From Paraburkholderia youngii (GTDB lineage: Bacteria > Pseudomonadota > Gammaproteobacteria > Burkholderiales > Burkholderiaceae): a DNA stretch of 64,000 nucleotides. The notes below the pieces were generated by a model. That model was not told the origin of the DNA. It did no database searches and saw nothing but the letters and a program-made list of their open reading frames with translations. Positions 17,205 to 25,408 of this stretch are shown here, in pieces (position 1 is the stretch's first letter; each line of letters opens with the position of its first letter). The stretch covers positions 62,001 to 126,000 of the forward strand of contig NZ_JAALDK010000002.1 in assembly GCF_013366925.1 (NCBI RefSeq). Direction: 5' to 3'. The translations under genes and the position numbers were made by a program.

Positions 17205-18559
17205 TCGTCGGCGCAGGACCCGCAGGGGTGCGCTGCGCGGAAACATTGCTGGCGGCCGGCATCCGCTCGATCGTCGTCGATGAAGGCCGGCGCGACGGCG
17301 GGCAGATCTACCGGCGCCAGCCCGACGGCTTCACGCGACCGTACGCGAAGCTGTACGGCACTGAAGCCGCGCGCGCGGAGGACCTGCATCGCAGCTTCGA
17401 GCGACTGCGCCCGCAGATCGATTACCGTCCTCAGACGCTCGCGTGGAACGTCGCGCAAGGCAAGCTGCATATCGTGCATGAAGGCCACGCGAGCGCGCTG
17501 GGCTACGACGCGCTGATCCTGTGCCCCGGCGCGACCGACCGGCTGATGCCGGTCAAGGGCTGGCAGTTCGCCGGGACCTACAGCCTCGGCGCCGCGCAGA
17601 TCGCGCTGAAATCGCAGGCCTGCGCGATTGGCCGCCAGGTCGTATTCGTCGGGACCGGCCCATTGCTGTATCTGGTCGCGAACCAGTATGTGCAGGCAGG
17701 CGCCAAGGTAGCGGCAGTACTCGACACGTCGACGACCGGTGCGCGGCTGCGTGCGCTGCCCAAATTGCTGGCGCGCGTCGACGTCCTGCGCAAGGGCCGC
17801 GCGCTCGTGGCGGCGTTGAAGCGCTCGGGCGTGCGGGTCGAAAACGGCATCGAGCCGCTCGAAATTCTCGGCACGCCGGACGACGGCGTGCTTGGCGTAC
17901 GCTTTCGCGATGCGCGCGGCAAGGTCGCGCGGTTCGATTGCGACGCGGTGGGTCTCGGCTATCACCTGCGCCCGGAAACTCAGCTGGCCGACCTCGCGCG
18001 CTGCGCGTTCCGTTTCGATGCGCCGACGCGGCAATGGGTGCCGCAAATCGATGAACTCGGCCGCGCGACCGAAAAGGGCGTCTATATCGCCGGTGACGGT
18101 GCGCGCGTGCTCGGCGCGGATGGCGCGGAGATCGCCGGACGGCTCGCGGCCTACGCTGCGTTGAGCGATCTCGGGCGTGCGGTGCCGGCCGCGACGCTTG
18201 CCACGTTGACGCGCGAACAGCGAAAAATGGAGCGCTTCCGGCTCGGTCTCGCTGAAGCGTTTGCGTGGCCTGCCGGGCAGGCGGCCCGTCTGCCCGACGA
18301 TACGATCGTTTGCCGGTGCGAAGGCATCACCGCGGGCGAACTGCGCCGCGTGGTGCGCGACGAAGGCGCGCAGGAAGCGAACCGCGCCAAAGCGTTCAGC
18401 CGCGTCGGCATGGGGCGCTGCCAGGGACGCTACTGCGGCCATGCGGGCGCCGAGGTGATCGCGGCAGCCGCGCACGTGCCGCTCGAGCAGGTTGGCAGGC
18501 TTCGCGGGCAGGCACCCGTGAAGCCGCTGGCCATTGCAACCGTGGAGGATACCGAATGA
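17183..18559 (+). CDS. NAD(P)/FAD-binding subunit with C-terminal [2Fe-2S] BFD-like domain (HcnB/OoxA-like)
   Basis: A 458-residue pyridine nucleotide-disulphide oxidoreductase-fold protein. The first FAD motif is [18 protein letters not shown] (about 6-23), followed by DEGRRDGGQIYRRQ. A second nucleotide motif VFVGTGPLLYLVA is near the middle. The C terminus carries a bacterioferritin-associated-ferredoxin-like cluster domain with cysteines in CRCEG and GRCQGRYCG. This is the B-type subunit of HcnABC/opine-oxidase enzymes, which relays electrons from the substrate-oxidising subunit. It overlaps its neighbours at both ends. Confidence 0.85.
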   Translation: MGEPRIVIVGAGPAGVRCAETLLAAGIRSIVVDEGRRDGGQIYRRQPDGFTRPYAKLYGTEAARAEDLHRSFERLRPQIDYRPQTLAWNVAQGKLHIVHEGHASALGYDALILCPGATDRLMPVKGWQFAGTYSLGAAQIALKSQACAIGRQVVFVGTGPLLYLVANQYVQAGAKVAAVLDTSTTGARLRALPKLLARVDVLRKGRALVAALKRSGVRVENGIEPLEILGTPDDGVLGVRFRDARGKVARFDCDAVGLGYHLRPETQLADLARCAFRFDAPTRQWVPQIDELGRATEKGVYIAGDGARVLGADGAEIAGRLAAYAALSDLGRAVPAATLATLTREQRKMERFRLGLAEAFAWPAGQAARLPDDTIVCRCEGITAGELRRVVRDEGAQEANRAKAFSRVGMGRCQGRYCGHAGAEVIAAAAHVPLEQVGRLRGQAPVKPLAIATVEDTE

Positions 18560-19728
18560 ACCGCGCACAAGCCGATGTGCTGATCGTGGGCGGCGGGTTT
18601 ATGGGTGCTTCCGCCGCATTTTTTCTGAGGCAACGGGGCCGCTCGGTGATCCTGCTCGAGCGCCAGCTCGTTGGTCAGCAGGCGAGCGGTACCAACTTCG
18701 GCAACGTGCGCCGGCAAGGGCGCTTTCTGCCGCAACTGCCGCTTGCGAACCGTTCGCGCGAAATCTGGGGGCGTCTGCCCGAACTGATCCAGCACGACGC
18801 CGAGTTTTTGATGTCCGGCCATGTGCGCGTCTGTTATCGCGAAGAGCAGGCCGACCAGTTCGAAACCTACGCGAAGGAGGCCGCGCACTACGGTCTCAAG
18901 CTCGATCTGCTGCGCGGCGACGCGCTGCGCGCACGGTTTCCGTTTCTCGGTGCCGAGGTGCTGGCGGGCTCGTACTCGCAAATGGACGGGCACGCGAATC
19001 CGCGGCTCGCGGCGCCCGCGTTTGCTCGCGCGGCGGCGCGGCTCGGCGCGCAGATCGTCGAAAACTGCGATGTCGTGACGGTGGAAAAAGAGGGCGCCGA
19101 GTTTCGCGCGACGAGCGCCGACGGCCGTACCTTCCATGCCCCGGTGCTGCTGATCACCGCGGGTGCGTGGGGTAATCTGCTCTCGGAGCAGTTTGGCGAA
19201 GCGGTGCCGATCGCCGTCAACGGCCCGCAAATGGCTGTGACCGAACCCGTGCCGTATGCGATCCAGCCGGTGGTCGGCGTGTCGTCGCCGCAGATCGAGG
19301 AGGTCGTGTACTTCCGCCAGGTCGCGCGCGGCAATATCGTGATCGGCGGTTGCGCGCGTGCGCCGGCGTATCTCGACGAACGCCGTGCGAAGGTCCTGCC
19401 GCAAAGCACGTTGCTGCAGTTCAGGCAATTGCAGCGCGTCGCGCCGATGCTGCGCAGGCTGAACATCATCCGGGTATGGAGCGGCGTCGAAGGCTATATG
19501 CCCGACGACCGGCCGATCATGGGCGCGAGCGGCACGACGAGCGGCCTGTTCTATGCGTTCGGTTTTTGCGGCGCCGGGTTCCAGCTGGGCCCGGGCGTCG
19601 GCGACACGATGGCCGAACTGATCGACACGGGTGCGACCAGCACGCCGCTCGAGCCGTTCGACATCCGCCGCTTCGCGGCCAGCCGGGGTGCGGCGCCGGC
19701 GGCTGCGGCCAGCTCGCGTGTTGCTTAA
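18556..19728 (+). CDS. FAD-dependent substrate-oxidising subunit (HcnC/opine oxidase B-like)
   Basis: A 390-residue DAO-family flavoprotein. The FAD motif is VLIVGGGFMGASAAFFLRQRG (about 8-28), followed by ASGTNFGNVRRQGR. The C-terminal segment FYAFGFCGAGFQLGPGVG closes the FAD site. It overlaps the B-type subunit stop as ATGA. In this family the HcnC-like subunit oxidises glycine, a D-amino acid, hydroxyproline or an opine. Linkage to an amino-acid/opine-type ABC transporter favours an imported amino-acid derivative over cyanogenesis; this is inference. Confidence 0.86.
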   Translation: MNRAQADVLIVGGGFMGASAAFFLRQRGRSVILLERQLVGQQASGTNFGNVRRQGRFLPQLPLANRSREIWGRLPELIQHDAEFLMSGHVRVCYREEQADQFETYAKEAAHYGLKLDLLRGDALRARFPFLGAEVLAGSYSQMDGHANPRLAAPAFARAAARLGAQIVENCDVVTVEKEGAEFRATSADGRTFHAPVLLITAGAWGNLLSEQFGEAVPIAVNGPQMAVTEPVPYAIQPVVGVSSPQIEEVVYFRQVARGNIVIGGCARAPAYLDERRAKVLPQSTLLQFRQLQRVAPMLRRLNIIRVWSGVEGYMPDDRPIMGASGTTSGLFYAFGFCGAGFQLGPGVGDTMAELIDTGATSTPLEPFDIRRFAASRGAAPAAAASSRVA

Positions 19729-19739
19729 GCGAAGCGTCG

Positions 19740-20144
19740 ATGCTGAGCCTGAGTCCAACCTCGTCGTCATCATCCGCGCCCGATCTCGCGGGCGCGAACC
19801 GTCATGCGGCACGCGTGCCGGATCGAGTGAGCCGCGCCGTCGAGCGCGCGGTCAACTTCATCGATGCATGTTTCGCCGAGCCGATCAGCCTATCCGAACT
19901 GGCCGCCGTCGCGGAGCTGAGCATTTCGAGGTTTGCGGTGCGCTTCAGCGCGGAGATTGGCGTGTCGCCGCAGCAATACGTGAGGCTGGTGCGCGTACGG
20001 CATGCGCAACGCCTGCTGCGGCGAGGCATGCCGCCGTCGATCGTCGCGGCCGAGGTGGGCTTCTTCGATCAAAGCCATCTATGCCGGCATTTCAAGCGCG
20101 TGCTTGGCATAACGCCGGGTGAGTGGCTGAGCACCAACGGCTGA
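19740..20144 (+). CDS. Short AraC-type regulator consisting of the DNA-binding domain only
   Basis: A 134-residue protein in which residues about 32-130 are an AraC helix-turn-helix domain: FIDACFAEPISLSELAA, then the second helix region VAAEVGFFDQSHLCRHFKR and GITPGEW. No sensor domain is present, as in MarA/SoxS-like factors. The ATG at 19740 lies 11 nt after the oxidase gene, so it is probably co-transcribed. A paralogue of the same build lies at 29395-29775 behind the peptide transporter. The ribosome site is weak. Confidence 0.8.
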   Translation: MLSLSPTSSSSSAPDLAGANRHAARVPDRVSRAVERAVNFIDACFAEPISLSELAAVAELSISRFAVRFSAEIGVSPQQYVRLVRVRHAQRLLRRGMPPSIVAAEVGFFDQSHLCRHFKRVLGITPGEWLSTNG

Positions 20145-20179
20145 TTGCGACCTGAAGGCTCATCGGGCCCGCGACCGCT

Positions 20180-20683
20180 TCATTGATGCCGTTGCGAGAA
20201 CAGTGTTTCCAGCGGGTATTCGGATTTCACGAATGGCGTCTTGATGATCACGTAGCTGAAATACTTCTCGATGCCGATGTCGCGCTCCAACAGTCCTTCG
20301 ATCACACTCTGATAGTGATTGACGCTGCGCGTGACGAACTTCAGCAGATAATCGTATCCGCCGCTCGCCAGATGGCATTCGATGATCTCCTCCACGGGGC
20401 GGATCGCCGCCTCGAACTTGGCGAAGTCCTCGCGGCGATGGTCGGCAAGTGTGACCTCGGTGAACACGATCTGCACGTCGCCGAGTTTCTGCAGCTGGAT
20501 GTGTGCGCCGTAGCCGACGATATAGCCGGCCTTTTCGAGCCGTTTCACGCGAATCAGACAGGGGCTCGGCGAGAGCCCCACAGCGTCAGCAAGCTCGACG
20601 TTCGTGATGCGGCCTTTTTTCTGCAGTTGCGAAAGAATACGCAGGTCGATCCGGTCCAGCTTCGTGTCGCCGCTTGTCGTCAT
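20180..20683 (-). CDS. Lrp/AsnC family transcriptional regulator
   Basis: A 167-residue Lrp-type regulator. The N-terminal helix-turn-helix reads LDRIDLRILSQLQKKGRITNVELADAVGLSPSPCLIRVKRLE, and the C-terminal RAM ligand-binding domain includes HLASGGYDYLLKFVTRSVNHYQ. These factors respond to amino acids and usually regulate the adjacent amino-acid or amine catabolic gene. It lies 88 nt downstream of the aminotransferase gene in the same direction and converges with the AraC gene at 20144. The ATG at 20683 is chosen because the family alignment begins there. Confidence 0.9.
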   Translation of the reverse strand: MTTSGDTKLDRIDLRILSQLQKKGRITNVELADAVGLSPSPCLIRVKRLEKAGYIVGYGAHIQLQKLGDVQIVFTEVTLADHRREDFAKFEAAIRPVEEIIECHLASGGYDYLLKFVTRSVNHYQSVIEGLLERDIGIEKYFSYVIIKTPFVKSEYPLETLFSQRHQ

Positions 20684-20771
20684 GTATCGGTCTGCCCGTC
20701 GAAGGTTCTGCTTTTCGCTGCATGGCGCAACGCCAGAGTCAAGCGACGCGCAGGCCGATGTTATCACGCGC

Positions 20772-22172
20772 TCAGGCGGCTGCGCGGCTTGCGCCGCGCA
20801 ACGCGGCGCGCACCTCCGCATGGTCGAGCACTTCGTCGAGCGTGCGCCGCAAACGGCCGAACAGCTGGTCGAATTCCGCCTCGCCGAAGCAAAGCGCGGG
20901 CGCGAAACCGAGGATGTTGTCGCCGAACGCGCGGAACACGAGCCGGTTGCGGTAGGCCGCTTCGGCGATCCGGTCCGGCAGCTTCAGCGACGCATCGAAG
21001 CGTGCGCGCGAATCCTTGTCGGCGACGAGTTCGAGCGCGCCGAGCAGGCCCCGATGACGCGAGTCGCCGACCAACGGATGATCGAGCAGCGCGTCGAGTC
21101 CGGCGGCAAAACGCGGCGCCTGCGCAATACCGTTAGCGAGCAGACCACCCTCCTGATAGAGACGCAGCACTTCGAGGCCGATCGCGGCGCTGACCGGATG
21201 CGCGGAGTAGGTCTGGCCGTGACCGACCACCGCGGTATCGCGCGCATCGCCCGCGATGCCCTGGTAGATTTCGTCGGACATCAGCACCGCGCCCATCGGC
21301 GCATAGCCCGAGGTCAACCCCTTTGCCACCGTCATCAGATCCGGCTCGACCTGTTCCGCCTCGCATGCGAACAGCGGACCGGTACGACCGAAGCCCGTGA
21401 TGACTTCGTCGGCGACGAACAGGATGTCGAGACGGCGGCACGCGTCGCGCATCGCCTTCAGCCAGCCGACCGGCGGCACGATCACGCCGCCGGACCCCTG
21501 GATCGGCTCGCAGAAGAACGCGGCGACATTCTCCGCGCCGAGTGCGGCCACCTTCGCTTCGAGCGCGGCGACCGACGCGGCGATCAGCGCCTGCGCGTTG
21601 TCGCCGTGCGGCTGACGGTATGCATAGGGCGACGGCAGGTGGTGCTGCTGCGGCAGCGGCAGATCGAAGTTGCGGTGAAACGCGGGCAGCGCGGTGAGCC
21701 CCGCGCCGACGCTCGACGATCCGTGATAACCGCGCTCGAGCGCGATCATCTGCTTTTTCGTCGGACGCCCCGTCGCGTTGAAGTAATGCGTGATGAAGCG
21801 TACCGCCGAGTCGATCGCATCGGAGCCGCCGAGCGTGAAGTAGACGTGCTGCAGCGAAGCGGGGGAGAGCGCAACCAGCTTTTCGGCCAGTTCGATGGCA
21901 GGTTCCGACGAGAAGTGGAAGTAGGCGGTCGCGTAGGGGAGCTTCGTCATCTGCCGCGTCGCCGCTTCGACGATGCTCTGCTGGCCGTAGCCGACGTTCA
22001 CGCACCACAGGCCCGCGAACGCGTCGAGCAGTTCGTTGCCGTCCATGTCGCGCAGATACGCGCCGTGTCCGGATTCGAGTACGGTGGTGCCCCGCGCTTC
22101 GTGCGCGCGGTAGTTGATGACCGGGTGAATCAGATGCTTGCGGTCGGCGTCGATGAGCGATGTTCTTGACAT
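20772..22172 (-). CDS. Class III PLP aminotransferase (putrescine/omega-amino acid:pyruvate type)
   Basis: A 466-residue omega-aminotransferase. The PLP lysine is Lys284 in MTVAKGLTSGYAPMGA, and Asp255 in LFVADEVITGFGRTG contacts the pyridine nitrogen. The substrate-loop region LWCVNVGYG and SGSDA-like GGSDAID are in place. Overall it resembles SpuC-type putrescine-pyruvate or beta-alanine-pyruvate transaminases. Together with GabD and the ALDH it can convert diamines or GABA-like compounds to semialdehydes and acids. An Lrp regulator gene follows it. Confidence 0.88.
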   Translation of the reverse strand: MSRTSLIDADRKHLIHPVINYRAHEARGTTVLESGHGAYLRDMDGNELLDAFAGLWCVNVGYGQQSIVEAATRQMTKLPYATAYFHFSSEPAIELAEKLVALSPASLQHVYFTLGGSDAIDSAVRFITHYFNATGRPTKKQMIALERGYHGSSSVGAGLTALPAFHRNFDLPLPQQHHLPSPYAYRQPHGDNAQALIAASVAALEAKVAALGAENVAAFFCEPIQGSGGVIVPPVGWLKAMRDACRRLDILFVADEVITGFGRTGPLFACEAEQVEPDLMTVAKGLTSGYAPMGAVLMSDEIYQGIAGDARDTAVVGHGQTYSAHPVSAAIGLEVLRLYQEGGLLANGIAQAPRFAAGLDALLDHPLVGDSRHRGLLGALELVADKDSRARFDASLKLPDRIAEAAYRNRLVFRAFGDNILGFAPALCFGEAEFDQLFGRLRRTLDEVLDHAEVRAALRGASRAAA

Positions 22173-22368
22173 GGTGGTATTTCCCCGCAGGTTGCGATCA
22201 GGTGAGCGTCACCCCTTGATAGTAGCGAGAGCCGCATGCGAGCCGTTCCGCCAAAAAAATGCTCAAAGAGCGCAGGCGCAGCGTTTTCTACCCCACAGAC
22301 AGCATTTTCTGCCGCGCGTGCTTAATAGCGGCGCGAACGGGAGTTCAGCCCGAGCGTTCGTGGCCGCG
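22173..22368. other. Intergenic region between aminotransferase and second acetyltransferase
   Basis: Both neighbours read leftwards. The region holds the aminotransferase promoter. An A-rich stretch (CCAAAAAAATGCTC near 22250) and two ATTTTCTGCCG/GTTTTCTACCC-like words near 22285-22315 are visible, but no defined operator or terminator could be fixed. Confidence 0.3.
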
Positions 22369-23259
22369 TCAGGTCAACGACTGCGCGATCAGCGCGTACT
22401 GATGCAGCGAGCCGTCGGCGCGCGTCGGCTCGGAACGGGTTTGCGCGGATGCGATCCGCCGCATCCTGACGACCGTCTCCGTGGGTGCGAGGCCGAGGCC
22501 GGTTAGCCACGTTCGCAGGCCTTGCCCGTGCGGCACGTCGATGCGCACCAGCGCGCCTTCGTTCAGGGCGAGCCAATGACGGATCAGCGCTTTGGCGTGC
22601 ACGGCGTCCGGGCTCGCGACGGCGACCACGGGGCCGATCAGGAAACCGCGTCCGAAGCGGCGGAACAACGAGAAGCCGAGGAGTTCGCCGTCGCGATCGA
22701 GCGCGATACCGTCGGCCAGATCGAGCAGCGGTGGCAGCACGTGGCTGCGGTCGAGACCGCTCGCGCGCGATGCGAGCTCGACGAGTTGCACGGCGTCGCT
22801 CGCGCCGAGCGGGCGCAGCCGCTCGTTGGCGGCCAGCGCGACGAGCGGCGGACGGAACGCCGCGCCCTGCATCTGGTCGAGTGCGCCGCAGGCCTCGAAG
22901 CCGAGCGCCTCGCACATGGGCTGGGCAGCGTCGGTCGCATAGAGCGTGATGTCGCGCTTGCCGATCTCGTCGAGCGCGCAAGCGAGCAGCGTGCGGCCGA
23001 TACCCAGGCCGCGATGCTCCGGCGCGACGAGCAGCATCCCGAGCGTCGCCTGATCCGCGCCGAACTTCCAGCACACCACGGTGCCGACCAATGCGCCTGC
23101 CGTCTCGGCGACGAAACCGATTCCCGTGTGCGCGGAGAACCCCCAGTCTTCACGGCGGTGCGGCCAGCCGATCGCGGCGGACAGGCGTTGTGCGGCGGGC
23201 AGGTCGTTGGCGCTCAGGCGTCGGTAGGTGAAAAGTGCGTGCTTGGTTGAATCGGGCAC
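22369..23259 (-). CDS. GNAT acetyltransferase with two GNAT-like halves (paralogue of 8576-9457)
   Basis: A 296-residue protein with the acetyl-CoA loop APEHRGLGIGRTLL in its first half and a degenerate GNAT half after about residue 150. It is plainly related along its whole length to the protein at 8576-9457, sharing words such as WPHRxEDW, VGT..CWKFGAD, RASGL and SLFRxFGRG. The GTG at 23259 is the best start because GGAG lies six bases upstream; an in-frame ATG at 23301 lacks such support. The acceptor is unknown. Two copies in one catabolic region suggest acetylated intermediates or tolerance to toxic amines. Confidence 0.8.
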   Translation of the reverse strand: MPDSTKHALFTYRRLSANDLPAAQRLSAAIGWPHRREDWGFSAHTGIGFVAETAGALVGTVVCWKFGADQATLGMLLVAPEHRGLGIGRTLLACALDEIGKRDITLYATDAAQPMCEALGFEACGALDQMQGAAFRPPLVALAANERLRPLGASDAVQLVELASRASGLDRSHVLPPLLDLADGIALDRDGELLGFSLFRRFGRGFLIGPVVAVASPDAVHAKALIRHWLALNEGALVRIDVPHGQGLRTWLTGLGLAPTETVVRMRRIASAQTRSEPTRADGSLHQYALIAQSLT

Positions 23260-23754
23260 GGGGTGCTCCGTGATTTGTCGGCCGTGCCGCGACTGTTGCA
23301 CGTTGCTTGCGCGTTGACTAGTACGAACTTCTCATCGTGGTGCGTGCCGCGCCCGGCGAGGCGCCGCTGCGCCCATGCCGGGCATGCCACGCGAAATGTG
23401 TGGTTCGGTCGTGCAGATTGCGTGCGGTGTGCTGAAATGGCCAATTTTGTCGGTGCAATCCGCGGTGCGCTCGCCGCTACGATGATGTGCATGCACCGAC
23501 GCCTCGCTTCGAAGATCGCGCACGGCGCCGGGCTCGCGCGTCAGGGTCAATGCCAGGGGCGGCAAATCATGCTGTTTGGACCACTCAAAACCATGTTTTC
23601 GAATGGTCGAATCCAGCGATACGCGATCAAAGCCATTTTTGGCAGTGCTTAAATCGATTCATGCAGTGCCGCCGCGCCGCGACCAGCACGCGGAGCGCCG
23701 TCGAACACCAATGCTGGATATCCCACGTTCAATCACCAGTGAGGAGCAGTTCGC
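23260..23754 (+). promoter_or_regulatory. Long upstream region of the peptide-type ABC operon with an imperfect dyad
   Basis: About 495 bp without a gene. At 23579-23608 there is an imperfect 30-bp dyad: GACCA and TGGTC flank the perfect inner dyad AAAAC-CAT-GTTTT (23587-23599). This is a candidate operator for the transporter operon beginning at 23755. The rest shows no recognisable gene. Confidence 0.4.
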
Positions 23755-25335
23755 ATGTACGACGACGAAATCAAAACGGGCGGTTTCAGCCGCCGCGACA
23801 TGATGCGTTTGCTGGCTGCCGGCGGCATGCTCGCCACCGGCGCGGGAGGCTTGCTGGCGGGCGCTCGCCCCGCGCTTGCGGCGACCGCGCCGAAGAAAGG
23901 CGGCAAGATCCGGGTCGCCTACGACTCATCGTCGACCGCGGATACGCTCGACCCGGCCAAGGGATCGGCAGGCGCCGACTACATCCGCTTCTTCATGTTT
24001 TACAGCGGCCTGACGCAACTCGACAGTTCGCTGACGCCGCGGATGAATCTCGCCGAAGCGGTGGACACGAGCGATGCGAAGGTGTGGGTGATCAAGCTGC
24101 GCAAGGGTGCGACCTTCCACGATGGCAAGCCGCTTGCGCCCGCCGATGTCGTCTACTCGCTGATGCGTCATAAGAATCCGGCCACTGCTTCGAAGGTGAA
24201 GACGCTGGCCGATCAGTTCGTGGAAGCGAAGCAGACCGGCCCCAACGAAGTCACACTGACGCTCGCGTCGCCCAACGCGGACTTGCCGGTGATTCTCGCC
24301 ACGCCGCAATTCGTCATCATCAAGGACGGCACGACGGACTTCACGACGGCCGTCGGTACCGGCCCGTACAAGGTGAAGACGTTCAAGCCCGGCGTCTCGA
24401 CAGTCGGCGTGCGCAATGACAACTTCTGGAAGACGGGCGGCGGCCCCTACCTCGACCAGATCGAGCTGATCGGTATCGGCGACGACGCGGCGCGCATCAA
24501 TGCGCTGCTGTCCGGCGATGTCCAACTGATCAGCGCCGTCGATCCGCGCTCGACGCAGCGCATTGCCGCGACGCCGGGCTATGAGGTGCGCGAGACCAAG
24601 TCGGGTCTCTATACCGATCTGATCATGCGACACGACAATCCGCTGACCGGCAACCCCGATTTCGTACAGGGCATGAAGTATCTGTTCGATCGTGACCAGG
24701 TCCGCACGGCGGTGTTTCGCGGCTATGCGGTGGTCGGCAACGATCAGCCGATTCCGCCCAGCCACCGTTACTTCAATGCGTCGCTGCCGCAGCGGCCGCA
24801 CGATCCGGACAAGGCGAAGTTCTACTTCCAGAAAGCCGGAGCGATCGGGACGGCGTTGCCGCCGATCTATGCGACGACCGACGCGAACGGCTCGATCGAA
24901 ATGGGCGTGCTGCTGCAGCAGTCCGCCGCGAAGATCGGCGTGAACCTGAACATCAACCGCGTGCCGGCCGACGGTTACTGGTCGAACCACTGGATGAAGC
25001 ATCCGCTCGGGTTTGGCAGCGTCAATCCCCGCTCGAGCGCCGACGTGCTGTTCACGCAGTTCTTCAAGTCGGACGCGCCGTGGAACGAGTCGGGCTGGAA
25101 CAACCCGAAGTTCGACCAGCTGCTGGTCGCCGCGCGCTCGGAAACCGACGATGCGAAGCGCAAGCAGATGTACGGCGACATGCAGGTGCTGGTAGCGGAG
25201 CAGGGCAGCATCGGCATTCCGGCCTTCCTGAGCCTGCTCGATGCGAACGACAAGCGCCTGCAAGGGCTTCAACCCATACCTACCGGCGCGATGATGGGCT
25301 TCAACTTCGCCGAGTACGTGTGGTGGAACGCGTAA
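23755..25335 (+). CDS. Peptide/opine-type ABC transporter substrate-binding protein (solute-binding family 5)
   Basis: A 526-residue periplasmic binding protein of the DppA/OppA family. The N terminus has a twin-arginine signal: SRRDMMRLLAA followed by a hydrophobic run and cleavage near ALAAT (about residue 43). The body has the family pattern SSSTADTLDPAKG and LRKGATFHDGKPLAPADVVYS. Ligands of this family include peptides, nickel, opines and glutathione. GAGGAGCAGTTCGC precedes the ATG. It heads a four-gene transporter operon. Confidence 0.9.
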   Translation: MYDDEIKTGGFSRRDMMRLLAAGGMLATGAGGLLAGARPALAATAPKKGGKIRVAYDSSSTADTLDPAKGSAGADYIRFFMFYSGLTQLDSSLTPRMNLAEAVDTSDAKVWVIKLRKGATFHDGKPLAPADVVYSLMRHKNPATASKVKTLADQFVEAKQTGPNEVTLTLASPNADLPVILATPQFVIIKDGTTDFTTAVGTGPYKVKTFKPGVSTVGVRNDNFWKTGGGPYLDQIELIGIGDDAARINALLSGDVQLISAVDPRSTQRIAATPGYEVRETKSGLYTDLIMRHDNPLTGNPDFVQGMKYLFDRDQVRTAVFRGYAVVGNDQPIPPSHRYFNASLPQRPHDPDKAKFYFQKAGAIGTALPPIYATTDANGSIEMGVLLQQSAAKIGVNLNINRVPADGYWSNHWMKHPLGFGSVNPRSSADVLFTQFFKSDAPWNESGWNNPKFDQLLVAARSETDDAKRKQMYGDMQVLVAEQGSIGIPAFLSLLDANDKRLQGLQPIPTGAMMGFNFAEYVWWNA

Positions 25336-25408
25336 CACGCTGAAGCGCGCGCACGCGCCGGGCGCGCCCGGCGCGTGCCCCAAAGCCTCAACCGAGGAGG
25401 TCATGCCT

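Noticed and set aside
14527..19728. Hydrogen cyanide synthase (hcnABC) as the literal identity of the trio
   Set aside because: The family includes opine oxidases and D-hydroxyproline dehydrogenases, and linkage to an amino-acid importer makes cyanogenesis less likely; no symbol was assigned.
20604..22169. 521-codon plus-strand open frame antisense to the aminotransferase gene
   Set aside because: Shadow of a complete class III aminotransferase with all PLP residues on the minus strand.
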